Positions 11,501 to 21,586 of a stretch of 64,000 bases of DNA are shown piece after piece. Position 1 is the stretch's first letter; each line of letters opens with the position of its first letter. Position numbers and translations under genes: made by a program. Under the pieces are notes generated by a model. It did no database searches. It was given only the letters and a program-made list of their open reading frames with translations, and was not told where the DNA came from. The stretch is from Agrostemma githago. Taxonomy: Eukaryota > Streptophyta > Magnoliopsida > Caryophyllales > Caryophyllaceae. The stretch lies in NCBI GenBank assembly GCA_958450325.1, contig OY288257.1:6095873-6159872 (forward strand). Reading direction: 5' to 3'.

Positions 11501-12718
11501 GGAGAATATCCTCCCGGGTCGGAAGGACGAGCCAAGAAAGCCTTACGGAGGCTAGCCACCCAGTTCATCCGTACCGATGACGGGCAACTATACAAAAAGA
11601 CGGCACAGGGGGCTCTACTCCTTTGTGTTGACAAGTATAAAGCTGAAAAGGTTATGGCCGAAGTACATGATGGTGAGAACGGCCCGCACATGAATGCCCA
11701 CATGCTGGTCCGGAAAATCATGAGGCTCGGTTATTATTGGAATACCATGGAAGCCGATTGCCGGTCGTATGTCAAACATTGTCATAATTGTCAAATCTTT
11801 GGCAATGTACAACATATGCCGTCATCGCTACTCTATACCATGACGTCACCCTGGCCATTCTCAACGTGGGGTATCGACATAATTGGGAAAATAAATCCCT
11901 CGGGTACCGGTGGACATTGCTTTATTTTGGTAGCTATCGACTATTTCACCAAATGGGTCGAAGCTGAATCATATCGCATTCTCACTGCCAAGCATGTCGC
12001 CAAGTTCATCCAAAATAAGATAATATGTCGATATGGGATTCCCTCTGAATTTATCAGTGATCACGGGACTCATTTTCAAGCCGAGACTGCGGCCCTACTG
12101 ACCAAGTATAAAATCCAAAGGTATACTTCCTCGCCTTACCGTCCCCAAACAAATGGAGCAGTAGAGGCGGCTAATAAAACGATTGTCACCATACTAAAAA
12201 AGATGGCTGATAATTACCGGGACTGGCTCGACAAAATACCTTTTGCCCTATGGGGATACCGAACGTCAATTCGCACCGCAACCGGGGCGACACCATATTA
12301 CCTAACCTACGGGATGGAGGCAGTCCAACCAGTCGAGCTGGAGGTACCGTCCCTCAGAATCCTGTTAGAAAGTCAAGTACCCGAAGCTGACTGGGTTCGA
12401 GCACGATATGACTCACTGGTTCTACTAGATGAACGACGGTCTCGTGCCCTCAATAACATCCAAATCTACCAGAAGAGGATCCAACGGGCCTTCAACAAAA
12501 GGGTAAGGCCCAGGAACATTAAGGAGGGCGATTTAGTCCTTAAGTCTATTCGAGCTCTACTACCAGTTGACCCGAGGGGAAAATTCAAACCCAATTGGGC
12601 TGGGCCATATCTGGTGAAGAAAATCCTATCGGGGGGAGCAGTGATGCTGACGGACCTGGACGGGAATGAGTTTGTCAACCCAACCAACCTGGACCAGCTG
12701 AAGCGCTACTACCCTTAG
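8504..12718 (+). CDS. pol: Pol of element 1: RT, RNase H, archaeal-type RNase H, integrase
   Basis: This 1404-aa frame is really the downstream part of one gag-pol frame; ATG 8504 is only the first Met after the frameshift. Domains in order: an acidic Glu-Ser dipeptide repeat (about 190-208), then RT with VDFRDLNKASPKDDFPLP and the catalytic YVDD at about 537-540. A Ty3-type RNase H follows, whose first Asp position reads LYLTTTETAMG (about 682), so it looks inactive. A second RNase H follows (YFDGAS about 829, AEYEA, GDSSLV, ADALSKLA) with its acidic residues present. Integrase comes last, with an HHCC finger from about 1054 and the DDE residues in GIDIIG, SDHGTHF and GAVEAAN. The dual RNase H with a decayed first copy is characteristic of Tat elements. 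It ends 396 bp before the end of the convergent antisense gene. Confidence 0.93.
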   Translation: MMLQNLGYFPGATSRPDLPAGKIIKVLKDEESHFGLGYAITPDNVVRAGIEKACNILKGIYLSPYSPRWTDYFVTPVFGAIQVGLYQPNAMQLGTHLARDCNYIPDDVFALIQSNGAEDAELALGLLFGEDTIAPTPKEDLVNLILRSNRFDPTKLISDVGSETGNRAWRKTVKWTESQGRIYKLVTGEGDMPESESESESESESESEVESREVGARVTPVTPLPFIIPAAGTSGSVPSALPIPPLTNDQMAALFKLFSKFSINNNNRSAYDLSLSNSAFKNVLCYDIEKSDEQVPLPPHLIEQLEQRESRNPVIEETESINVGTTLEPQTLKIGLSLDPEEKQQFVSLLQEFKDVFAWSYKDMPGIDREIAEHHIPIKDGCKPVKQKLRRMRPEWSLKVKEEVDKQFKAGFIQVSEYPDWVANIVPVPKKDGKVRVCVDFRDLNKASPKDDFPLPHIDILVDNTADHALLSFMDGYAGYNQIKMAEEDMSKTTFTTPWGTYCYTVMPFGLINVGATYQRIATTLLHDMMHKEVEVYVDDMIVKSKERDGHITALRKFFTRLRRYNMRLNPQKCSFGVTSGKLLGHIVSQRGIEVDPAKIKAITEMQPPKTEKEIREFLGKVQYISRFISKLTMVCEPIFKKLKVGERVLWDDKCQTAFDKIKEILSAPPVLMPPQPGLPLSLYLTTTETAMGAMLAQTVDSEERAIYYISKKFLEYECKYTMLEKTCLALVWATKKLRHYMLSYEVHVLSKMDPIKYIFEKPVLNGRISRWTLMLAEFDLKFVPLKAIKGRVVAEFLADSPITEEGYTDTWSFPDEDIFHTDTETWDLYFDGASNFRGFGVGILLISPKGEHTPVSIKLNFDVTNNAAEYEACIYGLQAAANLGITNLRVHGDSSLVINQALQKWKTRNANLVAYQARVRDLEKQFQKVEYIYLPREENQFADALSKLASLLNIPDHVTSMPICVERRSEPAYICDIEDIEVTDPEPWYQAVLTYLTNGEYPPGSEGRAKKALRRLATQFIRTDDGQLYKKTAQGALLLCVDKYKAEKVMAEVHDGENGPHMNAHMLVRKIMRLGYYWNTMEADCRSYVKHCHNCQIFGNVQHMPSSLLYTMTSPWPFSTWGIDIIGKINPSGTGGHCFILVAIDYFTKWVEAESYRILTAKHVAKFIQNKIICRYGIPSEFISDHGTHFQAETAALLTKYKIQRYTSSPYRPQTNGAVEAANKTIVTILKKMADNYRDWLDKIPFALWGYRTSIRTATGATPYYLTYGMEAVQPVELEVPSLRILLESQVPEADWVRARYDSLVLLDERRSRALNNIQIYQKRIQRAFNKRVRPRNIKEGDLVLKSIRALLPVDPRGKFKPNWAGPYLVKKILSGGAVMLTDLDGNEFVNPTNLDQLKRYYP

Positions 12719-13114
12719 CCATTTCTCAATGTCATTAGCAAATTTTATCAAAATCATTTTTTTTTACAAAAAGCAAGTCAATTAGCTAGAATTATTTATT
12801 CTACTGTCGTAAACATCTTGAACTAATAGTCTTGGTGTAATTCGAGATTGCAAATTTCCTATGCCTGAACTACGTTTGGTTTGATTCTGCTAATCGCGGA
12901 TACGTAGGCAGCTCCTCAAAAGGGCACAACCAATGCAATCAAGAAAAGACAGGAGCGGTTTTATAATAAACTTCCTTTATTAATTCAAAAAAAAATCCCG
13001 ATAAACTCGGAAAATTACAAAGTGCAGGAATCAAAAAAAAAATATACAAAAAAGGGCACACAACAAAAAATAATAATAATGCTTAAATAATAATAAAGCT
13101 AAAGGACTCGGCAC
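12719..13114. other. Spacer between convergent pol and antisense gene
   Basis: This spacer holds the 3' ends of two tail-to-tail genes. On the - strand, AATAAA at 12981-12976 is a plausible polyadenylation signal for the antisense gene. Element 2 has an equivalent spacer (55153-55543). No coding frame is seen. Confidence 0.6.
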
Positions 13115-14882
13115 TTAGGGCATCTTGCCCTTCCCTTTGTCTTTAGCCTCCTTAGTCGTCCACTGACGACGACGCGGAGGGGAGCGTTCCCGAATCACCA
13201 CGGGAACTTCCCTAGCTCGGGCTCGAGTGTTTGAGCCCGACTCCCCTGTCATATCAATGGGCCCAAGTCGAGCGATGACGGGCTCAGGGAGCCGGTCACG
13301 CGGACCAAGTCGGTCCCGGACCGCCAACCTTGGCCCAAGACGTCGTTCCAAGTCAGTCTGCCCTCGAGTGCTGCTAGAACCGACTTCCTTAGATCGAGTC
13401 TTAGTTTGTGACTTAAGACCCGTTTCTTCCCGGACTGTGGTCTCAGGAATGTGTTCCCCGGTGAAGAAGTCCCTGTTATCCTTCGCCGACTCACGCTGAA
13501 CCAATTCGATGGCCTCATCAACTTTTAAGGCTTTTCGAGCTTCCTCGGACTCCTCAGAAGTCCATTTCTGGTAAGCCCGTGACACCCAAGCGGATTGGCA
13601 AGGGCTGGGTATAGTCCATGTAGGACGAGTAAACCATCGTTGCAACCAGGTGTCGCACATAGCGTCCGTCAATTGGAGCGGGACGCTGATAATGGCTTCC
13701 GTCTCAGGGATGCGTTGAGACGAACCGAACTGCCTTAGGAGACGGTCCGGATAAATGTGAACTGTCCAGTCTAAGGACAGGATCGTCAGGTACCGGGCTT
13801 GATCTCTCTTAGCCAGTCCGGTCAATTTTGAAAGAAACCACCAAGCGACGGTCCACCTGATCAAAGGACCTCCATGGAATACCAACTCCTCGTCCCAGTA
13901 AGCTCGATCTATCCGATGACTCGAGCTTATTTTCCGCCTTCGGGAGCTAATCTGACTGCTCCGGTAATTGGGAATGCTTGGAGGGGTCTCTATGATCGAT
14001 AACCGCTCCGACAGCCATATCTGAAAAGAATGCACGAATTTTATAAGCAACGGAATGGTTCGCCAGGGTCCACTCGATCGAGTGCAGCAGATGACTCGAT
14101 CGAGTTAGCCCTCTGAAAACGGGCAGTAGCTCCATATGAGTGTCACTCGATCGAGTGACAGGTCCACTCGATCGAGTGACTTACGTACTTCAAGAATTTC
14201 GCACGAAAAAAAAAAAAAAAAAAAAAATCGAGGTGCATACTTGAAGAAAACGGGTACTCCCCGTCAGCGGTCGAGTTGGGTCGAGCCGTCTAGCATCCAG
14301 ACCTGTGATGATCTCCCCAGTGGCTAGCCAAGCAGGGCTATGACCAGTCTCCATCTGGTCAACCACTCCAATTAGCCTAATTTGACCCCTGCATGAGTCA
14401 AGCTCCATCAGCCCCTCGAAGACATAGCAATGCAGCATGCAAAAGGCGAATGCCCTACGCCTATGAGCAGGGGTGACCCTCACGTCCCGTGGGTTCATAA
14501 ACTTGTCGGCCAGGTCAAACAGGGAAACGGTATCTCCCTGCACCATCCGGTTTGTCTCAGCATGAGACAAACCCAAAAATTCCCTCAAACGCCTCCTTGG
14601 ATCCGGGTAGAACGGGGGAATGGCGGGCTGAACAGCAAGACCCCAGCCGCCTATGGCTGCAATCTCCTCGGGCAAAGGACACATCTCGCCCCTCGGGAAT
14701 GCAAACACGTGATGGGTGGTGTCCCAAAACGACAGACAGGCATCCAGAAAATGTGAATCGACTATCAGACGCTGAAAAGGGAATAAATTGACTATCCCCA
14801 TCTGAGTCAGCCTGACCTTCTCCTCGTCCCGAAAGTATTGGGACCAGGCGAGAAGCATAGCCGTTAAATGGTCGATACCCAT
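13115..14882 (-). CDS. Spliced antisense ORF, plant-mobile-domain-like protein (element 1)
   Basis: Exon 1 is 14882-14241 and exon 2 is 14020-13115, joined in phase 0 across a 220-bp intron with a CAA/GTATGC donor and a TTCTTTTCAG acceptor. The predicted product is 515 aa. Exon 1 holds FWDTTHHVFAFPRGEMCPLP and RREFLGLSHAE-like motifs. Exon 2 holds LLRQFGSSQRIPE and a basic tail rich in Arg/Lys. These patterns resemble the plant mobile domain / DUF7745 family found in plant transposons and host genes; the exact family needs a profile search. Element 2 has the same gene, intron and promoter. Antisense extra ORFs are known in Tat elements. The function is unknown, and a role in regulating the element is only a guess. 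This copy is intact. Confidence 0.8.
14070..14179. repeat. Palindrome cluster inside antisense-gene intron
   Basis: Four copies of the LTR palindrome lie in the 220-bp intron: 14070-14085, 14092-14107, 14141-14160 (perfect 20-bp TGTCACTCGATCGAGTGACA) and 14164-14179. The intron of element 2 has four at 54070-54180, and the third copy is conserved as GTCACTCGATCGAGTGAC. The exons lack them. Confidence 0.65.
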
Positions 14883-14978
14883 AGCGGAGATTTCTAACTT
14901 TCTTGAAAGTCTAAAAGATTTTGAGAAGGGAAAGAAGAGTTTGAGTTGGGATGTAAAAAGCTGAAGCAGGGGTTCTCA

Positions 14979-14986
14979 TATTTATA
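14979..14986 (-). promoter_or_regulatory. TATA box of the antisense gene
   Basis: TATAAATA on the - strand lies about 97 bp upstream of the antisense ATG at 14882. Element 2 has the same octamer at 53270-53277, about 91 bp upstream of its ATG. This supports an independent promoter for the antisense gene. Confidence 0.65.
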
Positions 14987-15735
14987 ATGAGGGAACCTAA
15001 CAGAAAACCTAACTACCCTGTCTCCTCAGCAAGCTGGGCCCTATGCGCGCGCAGGCCTGATTTCAAACTTGAACCCAGAATAGGAATCAAGCTGTCCCGA
15101 GCTTTCCTAAGAGTTTCTAAAAGAAAATTTTTTTTTAAAAAAAATTCTTCGCATTTAAAAAAAAAAAAAATTTGTCTTTCCAAAAAAATTCAATCTTTTT
15201 CTCCCCAGCGAGAGTCAACATTTTACCTACATGTTACATGCAAGTTGTTATGTGTCAGCATACAGGTACACCCCAGACTTCAGAAGCAAGTCCCCGCGAA
15301 ATTATTTAACTTCCCCAACGGAGTCAGCTTTCCCCCGGTGTGCTACATCCAAAGTGCGATGTGTCGGCATACGGGTACACCTACTCCCCAAAAGAGGCAG
15401 GCTTTACTCCCCACGGAGCATCATCATCAGCTCAAATGCGACCCAAAGCTTCAGAAGCAAGCCCGTACAGCTCCTATATTTCCCCAGCGGAACGCCCAAG
15501 GCGGCATTTTCCCCAAAATGATACGGGATGGGCCCACGCATAGGCGCGCCCAGGACTTATGCTACAAGTCTGACTCCCCGCGAAGCTATCATCATCAGGA
15601 CAGGTATGACCCTCTACTTATGGCTGGCGAGCCCTTCACGCAAGTCTACTGGACTATAAACGACCCGACCGGAAGTCTACCAGGTCTTAACGGGCTTGGT
15701 AGCTACTCTGACTTTCGCCTTGTACAAACCTCAGT
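14987..15735. other. Region between antisense promoter and 3' LTR
   Basis: Non-coding. It contains imperfect direct repeats about 108 bp apart: a block ending in GCATACAGGTACACC near 15258 recurs as GCATACGGGTACACC near 15366. CCCC-rich motifs such as TCCCCAGCGG also occur. Tandem repeats in this part are known in Retand elements. The 255-aa open frame at 14987-15754 has no recognisable domain and I treat it as chance. Confidence 0.55.
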
Positions 15736-15749
15736 CAGAGTGGGGGCTC
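15736..15749 (+). promoter_or_regulatory. Polypurine tract
   Basis: AGAGTGGGGGCTC lies directly before the TGTAGACACC start of the 3' LTR. It is the expected plus-strand primer site. Element 2 has the same sequence on the - strand at 52721-52735. Confidence 0.8.
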
Positions 15750-18253
15750 TGTAGACACCCGTATTTTGACTGCCACGTGTCTATGGTAGTCTCCGAAAAA
15801 CACCCGATGATGATTGGACGTCAACGTGACTTAGTATACTCGGATTTGGGCTCGGAATTCATAATATCCGACATGGACTTTTAGCGGAGTAAAAATCTCT
15901 CAAAACCGACCTCAAATTCAGGCCCAGTGGATCATTCCGAGTCAAATGAGACTACTTTGGGCCAAAACCGACACCAAAAATATTTCCCGTCTTTTGGCGA
16001 CCGGGTCAAAACCCGGTCAAAGACGAAACCGTCTCATAAATCAGCTAAGTTCAGTTGGCGCATAAATTTGAATTCAAAAAAAGCAACCAAAACAAACAAG
16101 ACCAAGTCTTCCTTATTTTTCTCACCCGACTGATCCACTCGATCGAGTGGATTGACCCACTCGGTCGAGTGGAATGCCTTGAACCCGGGTTTGGCCCATT
16201 TGCGAAGGCACTCGATCGAGTGCACTAGGGCCACTCGATCGAGTGCCCCTAGGTCGAGGGGTGAAGTCTATAAATACCGCTTCACCCCCCCATGCATTTC
16301 AGATTTTTTCATTCACTTTTTACCCTATAACTTCAGTCACCTTTTACCCCACTACAACCTTACATACCTACACTACAAACCCTAAGCAAAACACATCAAA
16401 ATCCGAGCCATTCATACCTCGGAAACCAACACAACACCCATACACACCCTAACTCACGTACATCCTCGATACTCCCAAGCTTTGTCGCTATTCACGAGTC
16501 CATTTCCGAGATCTATACTAGCATGTATGTTGAGGGTGTCCTAAACCCCTTTTCTATCTCTTTTCTATATCGTTTTTATGTACATTTTTGCATTATTGTA
16601 TCGTAGTAACACTAACACTAACACTAGCTTTTTCATATTTTCGCGTTTCTATTTTTTTTTTTGCATCATTTTATATCGTTACTAACATTACTAATACCGC
16701 ATATATATAAAACTAGTATCAATTTTGGTCTAAAATCCGTTTGACTACGATGTTTGCCTAAGATCCGTTTAATCCCTTTACGAGCAACGACGGAGGTGGA
16801 GCCCTTTCGAGGAGCCCCGCCCCAATGTACTCAAGGGCGTAACGCGATCGCAAATGGTCGTAGTTGAACGAATTTCATTCCATTTCTATAATTAGTTCGA
16901 GACCCGTTGACACGAATACCAACATCACATAACCCGAAAGGGTTAGTTTCGATGTCGTGACGTAGAGGGATGCATCTCGTCACCAATTCAAATTCTTTTA
17001 ATCTAACACAAACGTTTTCATAAAACTCCGGTGACGGTATTATAATCGTTCATATACGATTATAGTACCGGAGGCCGAGTCAAATACAAATCGTGCGATA
17101 TTTGTATTTGATTTGGCCGATTACCGATTTCAAGTCATAAAACCGAGCGAGCCATCACTCGTACAGGGGGCACTCGATCGAGTGCCATAGGCCACTCGAT
17201 CGAGTAGCACCCCAAAAAGTGGTCAGTAACCACGCTAATGGTGCACTCGACCGAGTCAGTCAATGACTCGATCGAGTGGGTCTCATAACCCGCAATACCG
17301 AGGGCTTGGACACATATTCCGAGCCCCGTTCTTTATCGACTTTAGACCATCATCCGACCTTCCTATTTTTCAAAACTCACACACATCACGACACGTAGAA
17401 CGACTTTGATCACTTTGACGTGATAAGTCGGGACAAGACTACGGGACGTGAGATTAGGCTAGCAATATGCCGCAGTCTCATGCTCCCGTCCTTCGTTTAA
17501 TATGCGACATAATGCGTATTTGATCGAGGTTAGTCCGCCTACATATTTTCGCGGTCTAGTTTACATACGGGTCCGTTTCTATCTTTATTTTACGTTATTT
17601 TGTTACGTAATGTTGTATTGTGAATTCCGGGTTGTATTTCCGCCCGTGTAGCTTGTACATTATTTTATTGCTTTTCGATTTTCATTTATTTACTTGCTTT
17701 ACGCTTTTATAAATGAACTTCGCATGCTAAATCATTTCGACCAATAATAAGGTGCATTAAATGACGTAGTTAACGCAAAATTCGCATGCTTAGACAAAAC
17801 GCTTTTTTGCATATCATTTAATCAATTTACTAGCGTGCGTATCACGAACACGAATGATGTCTTAGTAGAGGCCGTCATGTGCGGGCGGGGTTGGGTGTCC
17901 TTAGTGGGCTTCCCAACACGTACCCTCACCCCTTACTCAGAACCTTTGGTTTCCGGATGTCCGAAACCCTTGGCGCACGAGAGTCATTCTTTACACGATT
18001 ACCGGTATAGATGGTATCGGTATCGCAATGCAAAGGGACGAGCCCCATGAACTCTGAAATCGGAGTGGGCTTACTTTGTGTAAAGCCCATGACGACATAG
18101 AGTGGGCTCGTATGGTTCCGAATAACCACAAAATTCGGTGGCGACTCCATTTTGACTTAAATTTCGAACCCGAGAACAATCTTACCACGAGATTCATTCG
18201 CCTACCCAAACCCACGCTTCGCCGCGTCGGGGTGGACCTACGTCATGTCCACA
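15750..18253 (+). repeat. 3' LTR of element 1
   Basis: This 2504-bp copy of the 5' LTR has about 14 scattered differences by eye, including a 1-nt indel in GTCCGTT(T)CTATC. It carries the same palindromes, TATA box (16269-16276) and hairpins. Unusually, the sequence after it is not host DNA but a second copy of the leader. Confidence 0.92.
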
Positions 18254-18984
18254 ATTTGGCGACTCCGCTGGGGATACCTGATGTACCACATGTCATCGGG
18301 GTTCCTAGGGTGAGACTCGAAGAGAAATCGTTCGTAGAATAGTGTGCGCGCATTAGTTTAATGATTCATGCATAACCCATTTTTGCCCGGGCCGGTTACT
18401 TGTGACCGACGTCCCACTATACCGCGGTGCATTCCTACATGGGTGCGCTAAAAACATCGATGGTGGAACTCGTCTCGGTTTTGCGGCATGTCCTAAGACC
18501 AACTCGGCTTAGGGAGTCCGTCCATCACATGAGAAAGCCATCGTTGTTGGTATAGACCCTATTTTGACCGACCGAGACTTAGTGTAAAGCATACATAAGC
18601 GTCGTTATAATGCTTGTTTGACTACGTGCTACTTGGTTTCCGTGTCATTTTTCAAAAATCGTCATTTCAAAATTGCATCTTTCCAAAAATACCCACCTTT
18701 CGAAAAACCCGAAATACTGTCCATTTCGGGACCCGTCATTCTAAAACACCCAATTTTGAAAAACCCGAAATGCTGCCCATTTCGGGACTCACCTTTTCAA
18801 AAATATCCAATTTTCAAAACTTGGAATGCCGCCGAAATTTAGGATCAACGATTTGACTCAAAATATCCTTTTCTGTAGTCGGCGTGCTGTCCGTTTTAAT
18901 TTTCGAACAATCTTACCACGAGATTCTTTCGCCTACCCAAACCCGCGCTTCGCCGCGTCGGGGTGGACCTACGTCATGTCCACA
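18254..18984 (+). repeat. Extra tail: duplicated leader plus last 80 bp of an LTR
   Basis: 18254-18907 repeats 5067-5720 (654 nt, 3 differences by eye), including the primer-binding site. It then joins to the last 80 bp of an LTR (18905-18984, matching 4987-5066) through a shared GAA. The target duplication AACAT follows at 18985-18989, so the tail lies inside the integrated unit. Confidence 0.88.
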
Positions 18985-18989
18985 AACAT

Positions 18990-20122
18990 AATCCACTTTC
19001 CTACCACGCTCCTTATGTCTTGATTATTTATAAACAAATGATTGATACGAAAAAAGTATCCAACGTGGAGGATGATTGCTATGTTTAATTAGATAACAAC
19101 GACCTCTAACGAAAAATCAATCTTCTCTCCGTACGTATTTTAATGTTTTGTCCTTCAGTAAACTACTCACCATATAGGTTCGAAAAAAAAAAGATAATTA
19201 TGAGTAAGATTTAAGATACAGACGGATTGACGGAGTATAAAGTAATAATGTGAAAAATAGTTTTGAGAAACCGTCTTTTTAAAGTTTTTATACTAGATTA
19301 TAAGAAGGTTAGCTAGGCGAGTGCATGCATGATGACAAAAAGATAGAAGCCCCAGGAATAGAAACAAGAAATACACCTATAATTTTCAAAAACATTCTAC
19401 GGAGTATAAATGAAATGATGTACGTAGGAGTGAGTATGAGAATGTGTTATAAAGTGGAAAAGGAATGGAGTAGTTTAATTTATTCAAAAGGATTCTCAGT
19501 GACAAACGTAAGTCTCCCTACAAGACGAGGACAATTTGGGCATCTCCTTTTTATTTGCACTCTCATCACTCATCACTCATCACTCATCAATCAAATTAAT
19601 AAAGGAAATTTCAGAAATAGACAAATAAAAGCCCACCAAAACCCCTGGTTGCTTTTAAAGCATCCAATGTCCTTTATACCCTCAGCTCCCTCGTCTTTTT
19701 TTCTTTCTTTCTTTCAGCCCTTTTGAGGTGTTTTCATGAAGGGTCATTATTATTATTATTGGGAGATTTTTCATCTTACTGTATTTGTTTTGTCCAAATT
19801 AAATTGAACGGAAACGTTAAATCTTTTTTAAATTTTGCTGTCTTATTATTAATTAAACGACGTAACGTAACCCCTTTATAGAAATTACGTACGTACGTAC
19901 GTACGTTTTCTGCTGCTTTGCTTTGCTTATTTTGGATGGACTTGCTTGTACGTACGTATTTATTTCTCCCGTATTGTGTAGGACCATGCTATGGCTATGG
20001 CTATGCATCTTAAAGTTACACGTAAAAGATCATGGAGTTCCATACTTGTACAGTAGTTCTACATTTTGTGCACGTACGTTTTGGATTATTTTTTTTTCTT
20101 CTTTTGAGGACATGCTTGTATT
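18990..20122. other. Intergenic DNA with short repeats
   Basis: No gene is recognised. The 133-aa frame at 19325-19726 has no conserved motif. Short repeats are a TCATCAC-type repeat at about 19563-19590 and (ACGT)n at about 19885-19905. Confidence 0.5.
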
Positions 20123-20130
20123 AGTTGAAC

Positions 20131-21486
20131 CAGGGGCGGATACAGTTATAGTCCAAGTAAGATTTCAGATATATAAAATTTATGTAACAAATTAAGCAAG
20201 TAATGAATGTTGGTAAGATGGTAGCTGTTGCCTGTTGGTCATAGTGCAATTTTGTTTTAAATGTTCATTGATTACTGATGGGGGTCGGTCACCTGCAACG
20301 GGTCGCCTGCCAATTAGGCCCGCAGACGACCCGACACTGAAGAATAAGACAGCCTGTCATAAGGTCACTAGGGTGCGGTCTTCCCCCTGAAAGGCAGGGC
20401 CAGGGGTCGCCAGGGGTCCCTCCGTCATTCTGCCTAAGGTAAAAGAGAATGGGTGGATGAAACAGATCCACGTGTCACCTTGCCATCCACCCATTCTCCC
20501 GCTCTTTTCCCTCTCCTCCTCTCTCTCTTGTGGGAAGGTATAAATACCCATCCATTTCCCACTTAGAGAGGGTTGGATTTTCTCTCTCTAGACTTTCACT
20601 CCTAAAAACGCCACCTAGCTCCTCACGAACTAGGTCCATTAAGGCATTTCACAGACTGACTTAGGCATCGGAGAGGGTTCCCTCGGGCAACCTCCGAGGC
20701 CCTGTGCGCTCATTGTGCAGGGAGCAGGCCCGCTTCGCCGGGAAGGTCTGATCATAGAGGTGGGAGGAAGGAGAGGCTAAAGGAAATCGGACGATCTGTG
20801 ACTCATCGACATTCCAAATACGCGACCCGAATCCGAAGTCGGGTTAATTGTTTCCTTGACCGGAACAATTACAATATGTGTTTTAAATGTTCATTAATTA
20901 CAATTTTGCTTTAAATTACAATTTTGCTTTAAATATTCATTAATTGATTTAAAGTATACTGAAAATTGTTTGCATTTGAGATTTTGAGCTAAGTAATTGT
21001 AGAAAATGTTATTAAAAAAATTGACACTACAATTTTATTTTTCAAAAAAGAAAGTATATTATACGTAGTACGATCATAAGATTTTTTTTTTTCGGTTTAA
21101 ACTATGCATATGGCCTATAAACTCCGTATAAGACAACTAATTAAATAATTAAAAATTGATTAATGTAGCTAAGTTTTATTTATATGAAAGGTCTTACGTT
21201 AATACGTTAATATTAATGTGAGGTAGTCTCATTTGAGAATTTGTGTTTACTCTTATACTAAAGATTTCTTTTTGGTTGAAATTTATTGTACGTACTCCGT
21301 ATTTAAAGTATTTTTCATGAGTGTAGATCTTGCAATATTTAGAGTATTTTTAGAAGTTAGTGATATAAAATTATAAATTTCAGAAAATTTCAGTATCTCT
21401 TAAAAAAATCGTTTCACTCCTCACCACGACAAATTTGTCGACATCAATTTAGCCCCAGATAGCCTCGATTCCTAGATCCGCCCCTG
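20131..21486. mobile_element. hAT-type element, non-coding, with nested solo LTR
   Basis: The termini are CAGGGGCGGATACAG (left) and CAGGGGCGGATCTAGG (right, read on the other strand). The 8-bp duplication AGTTGAAC is exact at 20123-20130 and 21487-21494. Without the solo LTR inside it the element is about 760 bp. It has no transposase frame, so it is non-autonomous. Confidence 0.85.
20276..20867. repeat. Solo LTR, 592 bp, GC-rich
   Basis: It begins TGATGGGGGTCGGTCACC and ends GACCGGAACA, with a perfect 5-bp duplication ATTAC at 20271-20275 and 20868-20872. The GC content is much higher than its surroundings. An internal TATAAATACCC at about 20539 looks like an LTR promoter on the + strand. 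No internal region or partner LTR is present, so it is best read as a solo LTR left by LTR-LTR recombination. The family was not identified. Confidence 0.8.
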
Positions 21487-21586
21487 AGTTGAACTAAACT
21501 GTAAACTAGAAACATGTTTGCATCTTATAAGCCAAAAAGCACATGAGTTTCTTAGTTTACTGATCATGTGGTTGCTGAATTGTTAT

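Larger units (their letters stand above)
2563..18984 (+). mobile_element. Element 1: Tat-lineage Ty3/gypsy LTR retrotransposon, 16.4 kb, nearly intact
   Basis: It starts TGTAGACACC and ends GTCCACA, flanked by AACAT at 2558-2562 and 18985-18989. The order is 5' LTR (2563-5066), primer site, leader, gag-protease (6312-8507), RT/RNase H/archaeal-type RNase H/integrase (8504-12718), antisense gene (14882-13115, - strand), polypurine tract and 3' LTR (15750-18253). An extra tail of leader plus LTR end (18254-18984) follows. The second RNase H, the large size and the antisense 3' ORF place it in the Tat (Ogre/Retand) clade. Its LTRs are both 2504 bp and I count about 14 differences by eye (roughly 0.5%), so insertion was recent. 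The only coding lesion I see is a 1-nt loss near 8480. Confidence 0.93.

Noticed and set aside
14987..15754. 255-aa frame on the + strand of element 1
   Set aside because: Low-complexity and repeat-derived. It runs into the LTR and has no counterpart frame in element 2.
19325..19726. 133-aa frame
   Set aside because: No recognisable domain, AT-rich composition and no splice or promoter context.
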